DNA from: Flavobacterium sp. ZT3R18
GTDB lineage: Bacteria; Bacteroidota; Bacteroidia; Flavobacteriales; Flavobacteriaceae
DNA length: 64,000 bases
Assembly: GCF_007097385.1 (NCBI RefSeq)
Contig: NZ_VJZS01000001.1
Coordinates: 350,087 to 414,086 of the forward strand
Direction: 5' to 3'
Shown: piece by piece, positions 62,103 through 64,000 of the stretch
Numbering within the stretch: the stretch's first letter is position 1
How the letters are laid out: each line of letters opens with the position of its first letter
The notes under the pieces: generated by a model
The model's input: the letters and a program-made list of their open reading frames with translations, nothing else
The model's database searches: none
Told to the model about the DNA's origin: nothing
Translations under genes and position numbers: made by a program

Positions 62103-64000
62103 ATGAAAACACAAATTACAATAGTGGTATTGTTCTTGTTTGCCGTTTTTAATTCCTATTCACAAGATACTTTGCAGGAAATAAAAGTACAGTCCAAACG
62201 GAAGAGCTTACAAAAATCATATACCGTTACAGGAAATATATCAGTAATAACCAGCAAGGAATTACTCAAAGCGGCCTGTTGTAATCTTGCCGAAAGTTTT
62301 GAAACCAATCCGTCTATAGATGTTAGTTTTTCGGATGCCTTAACGGGAACCAAACAAATTAAAATGTTGGGCTTAACAAGTCCGTACTTGATGATGACCC
62401 AAGAAAATATCCCGTCTGTGCGAGGTGCTTCTCAGGTTTTTGGACTCTCCTTCACCCCAGGACCTTGGATAGAGAGTATTCAAATTACAAAAGGTGCAGG
62501 GAGTGTTGTGAATGGCTTCGAAAGTGTTTCTGGACAAATCAATACAGAATTAGCCAAACCATTAACGGGTGATCCCTTTTTGTTGAATGTGTATGGGTCT
62601 ACCGATTCCCGTTTTGAATTGAATGGTAATTTTAATAAAAAACTGTCGGATAAATGGGCAACCAGTTTATTGCTGCATGGCAATATAAGAGATTCCAAAA
62701 TGGACACTAATGCCGATGGTTTTCTAGACAATCCTCTCCAAAAACAAATCAATTTACTCAATCGCTATCAATACTACAATTCCGAAACGGGTTGGGTTAG
62801 TTTTATTAATTTTCAGTATATGAAGGATGCGAAAGTAATGGGACAATTGAGTTTTAATCCGGATACAGATCGAGGTACAACCCATTCTTGGGGTTCTGAA
62901 ATCGATACCCAAAAGATAGATATTTCTACAAAAATCGGTTATGTTTTTAAGGATATGCCATATCAAAGTATTGGTTTTCAAAATGCCTTTTCAAGTTATG
63001 ACCAAGACTCTTATTTTGGTTTGAAGGACTACAATATCAAACAAAATAGTTTTTATTCGAACTTGATTTTTAATTCGATTATCAATAATGAAAGAAACAA
63101 GTTTGCTACAGGTTTGAATTTTACGTATGATAATTATATTGAGTTTGTTAGCGCAACAAATTACAGTAGAATTGATAACACAGTAGGCGCCTTCTTTGAA
63201 TATACTTTTGATAATCAAGATGATTTTAGTTTAATTTTGGGAGGCAGAGTAGATTACGGGAATCGTTTGGGTGTTTTTGCTACGCCTAGATTACACATGA
63301 AATACAATCCTTGGGAGAAAGGAGTCTTGCGGGCTTCTGCCGGTAGAGGAAAACGTACTGCGAATATTTTTGCCGAAAATCAAACGCTTTTTGCCAGTTC
63401 CAGAACTTTTGATGTTACAAATGGGGGTGGTAAAATATACGGATTAGACCCTGAAATTGCTTGGAATTACGGGTTGAGTTTTACGCAAGGATTTAAATTA
63501 TTTAATAGAAATGCAGATGTAACAGCTGATTTTTACAGAACCAATTTTCAGAATCAAGTAGTGGTAGATGTCATGAAAAGTCCTCAGGAAGTAGTTTTTC
63601 ATAATTTGGATGGAGCTTCTTATGCCAATAGTTTTCAATTGGAGTTCAATTATGAGTTGGCAAAGCGTCTGGAATTAAGAACAGCTTATAAATATTATGA
63701 CATCAAAACCGACTATTTGACTGGGAAATATCAAAAACCTTTGCAGGCAACCCATCGGTTTTTTGGTAATTTAGGATATGAAACCCCTGTGTTAAATAAA
63801 GGACAACAATGGAAATTTGACTTTACGTACAATTGGATTGGGGAACAGCAATTACCTTACACGGCATCAAATCCTGTTGCGTATCAACTTTCGGAGTTTT
63901 CGCCATCTTATTCTTTGATGAATGCACAAATTACTAAAGTGTTTTCTAGTATTTTTGAAGTGTACGTAGGAGGGGAGAATGTTGGGAATTACAGACAAGA
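62103..64000 (+). CDS. TonB-dependent receptor (partial, runs off the window end)
   Basis: An open frame of at least 632 codons begins at the ATG at 62103 with signal peptide (NSYSQ near 18-22). The plug domain follows directly without a carboxypeptidase-regulatory-like domain: VTGNISVITSKELLK, a CC pair in KAACCNLAE, VRGASQVFG and ITKGAGSVVNGFES. The barrel strands continue and no stop is seen before 64000. It is an outer-membrane transporter. Co-location with the HYC_CC_PP gene suggests the same substrate, perhaps a metal or a metal-binding compound. The C-terminus lies outside the window. Confidence 0.9.
   Translation, partial: MKTQITIVVLFLFAVFNSYSQDTLQEIKVQSKRKSLQKSYTVTGNISVITSKELLKAACCNLAESFETNPSIDVSFSDALTGTKQIKMLGLTSPYLMMTQENIPSVRGASQVFGLSFTPGPWIESIQITKGAGSVVNGFESVSGQINTELAKPLTGDPFLLNVYGSTDSRFELNGNFNKKLSDKWATSLLLHGNIRDSKMDTNADGFLDNPLQKQINLLNRYQYYNSETGWVSFINFQYMKDAKVMGQLSFNPDTDRGTTHSWGSEIDTQKIDISTKIGYVFKDMPYQSIGFQNAFSSYDQDSYFGLKDYNIKQNSFYSNLIFNSIINNERNKFATGLNFTYDNYIEFVSATNYSRIDNTVGAFFEYTFDNQDDFSLILGGRVDYGNRLGVFATPRLHMKYNPWEKGVLRASAGRGKRTANIFAENQTLFASSRTFDVTNGGGKIYGLDPEIAWNYGLSFTQGFKLFNRNADVTADFYRTNFQNQVVVDVMKSPQEVVFHNLDGASYANSFQLEFNYELAKRLELRTAYKYYDIKTDYLTGKYQKPLQATHRFFGNLGYETPVLNKGQQWKFDFTYNWIGEQQLPYTASNPVAYQLSEFSPSYSLMNAQITKVFSSIFEVYVGGENVGNYRQ

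Overview
The window is AT-rich chromosomal DNA from a member of the Flavobacteriaceae, most likely Flavobacterium or a close relative. The evidence is the gliding genes gldB and gldC, the flavobacterial exosortase XrtF with its partner, a SusC/SusD pair, a primary sigma factor lacking region 1.1, a dcw cluster without murF, ddl or murB, and repeated -7 promoter elements of the Bacteroidota type (TAnnTTTG). Shine-Dalgarno sequences are generally absent. Genus is inferred; no 16S gene is present.

Layout. 1-460: tRNA-Gly, its terminator and two structured intergenic repeats. 459-8660: pepE (minus), four tandem paralogous secreted proteins with carboxypeptidase-regulatory-like domains, a DUF6702 protein, an M1 metallopeptidase, tatA and a PAP2 phosphatase. 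8.7-14.3 kb: an O-methyltransferase, a PD-(D/E)XK transposase-family nuclease, rlmN, an unknown lipoprotein and a polyprenyl synthetase. 14.8-22 kb: dnaG without zinc ligands, a NarL-type regulator, nadE, gldB-gldC, a DUF4252 lipoprotein, engB and an alpha/beta hydrolase.

22.2-38.8 kb is the division and cell-wall cluster, all on the plus strand: mraZ-rsmH-ftsL-ftsI-murE-mraY-murD-ftsW-murG-murC-ftsQ-ftsA-ftsZ, then a GatB/YqeY gene. It makes lipid II precursors, moves them to the septum and builds the divisome. mraZ is preceded by regularly spaced GTGG repeats that look like its own operator, directly upstream of a perfect -7 element.

38.84 kb is tRNA-Arg(UCG). It is followed by a 2.4-kb gene-poor stretch holding a heavily decayed SusC fragment and a small DUF1508 gene. 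An intact susC-susD-lipoprotein operon (41.4-46.5 kb) comes next, then a dead GlcG/HbpS-like remnant. 47-57.8 kb: MtfA-like peptidase, CBS protein, rpe, rpoD, a LytTR regulator with a TPR histidine kinase, pnp, rpsO and a GAF/fRMsr-like protein. 57.8-64 kb: exosortase XrtF and partner, an ATP-cone/restriction-endonuclease fusion next to a beta-CASP RNase-like protein, and an HYC_CC_PP protein followed by a TonB-dependent receptor that runs off the end.

The intergenic DNA is rich in dispersed inverted repeats of at least five types. The most striking points are the mraZ operator, two genes whose -7 element sits 5 nt before the ATG (possible leaderless mRNAs), the zinc-less primase, the decayed SusC next to a living one, and the four-gene tandem paralogue array. 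I found no CRISPR array, prophage, IS transposase or clear defence island.
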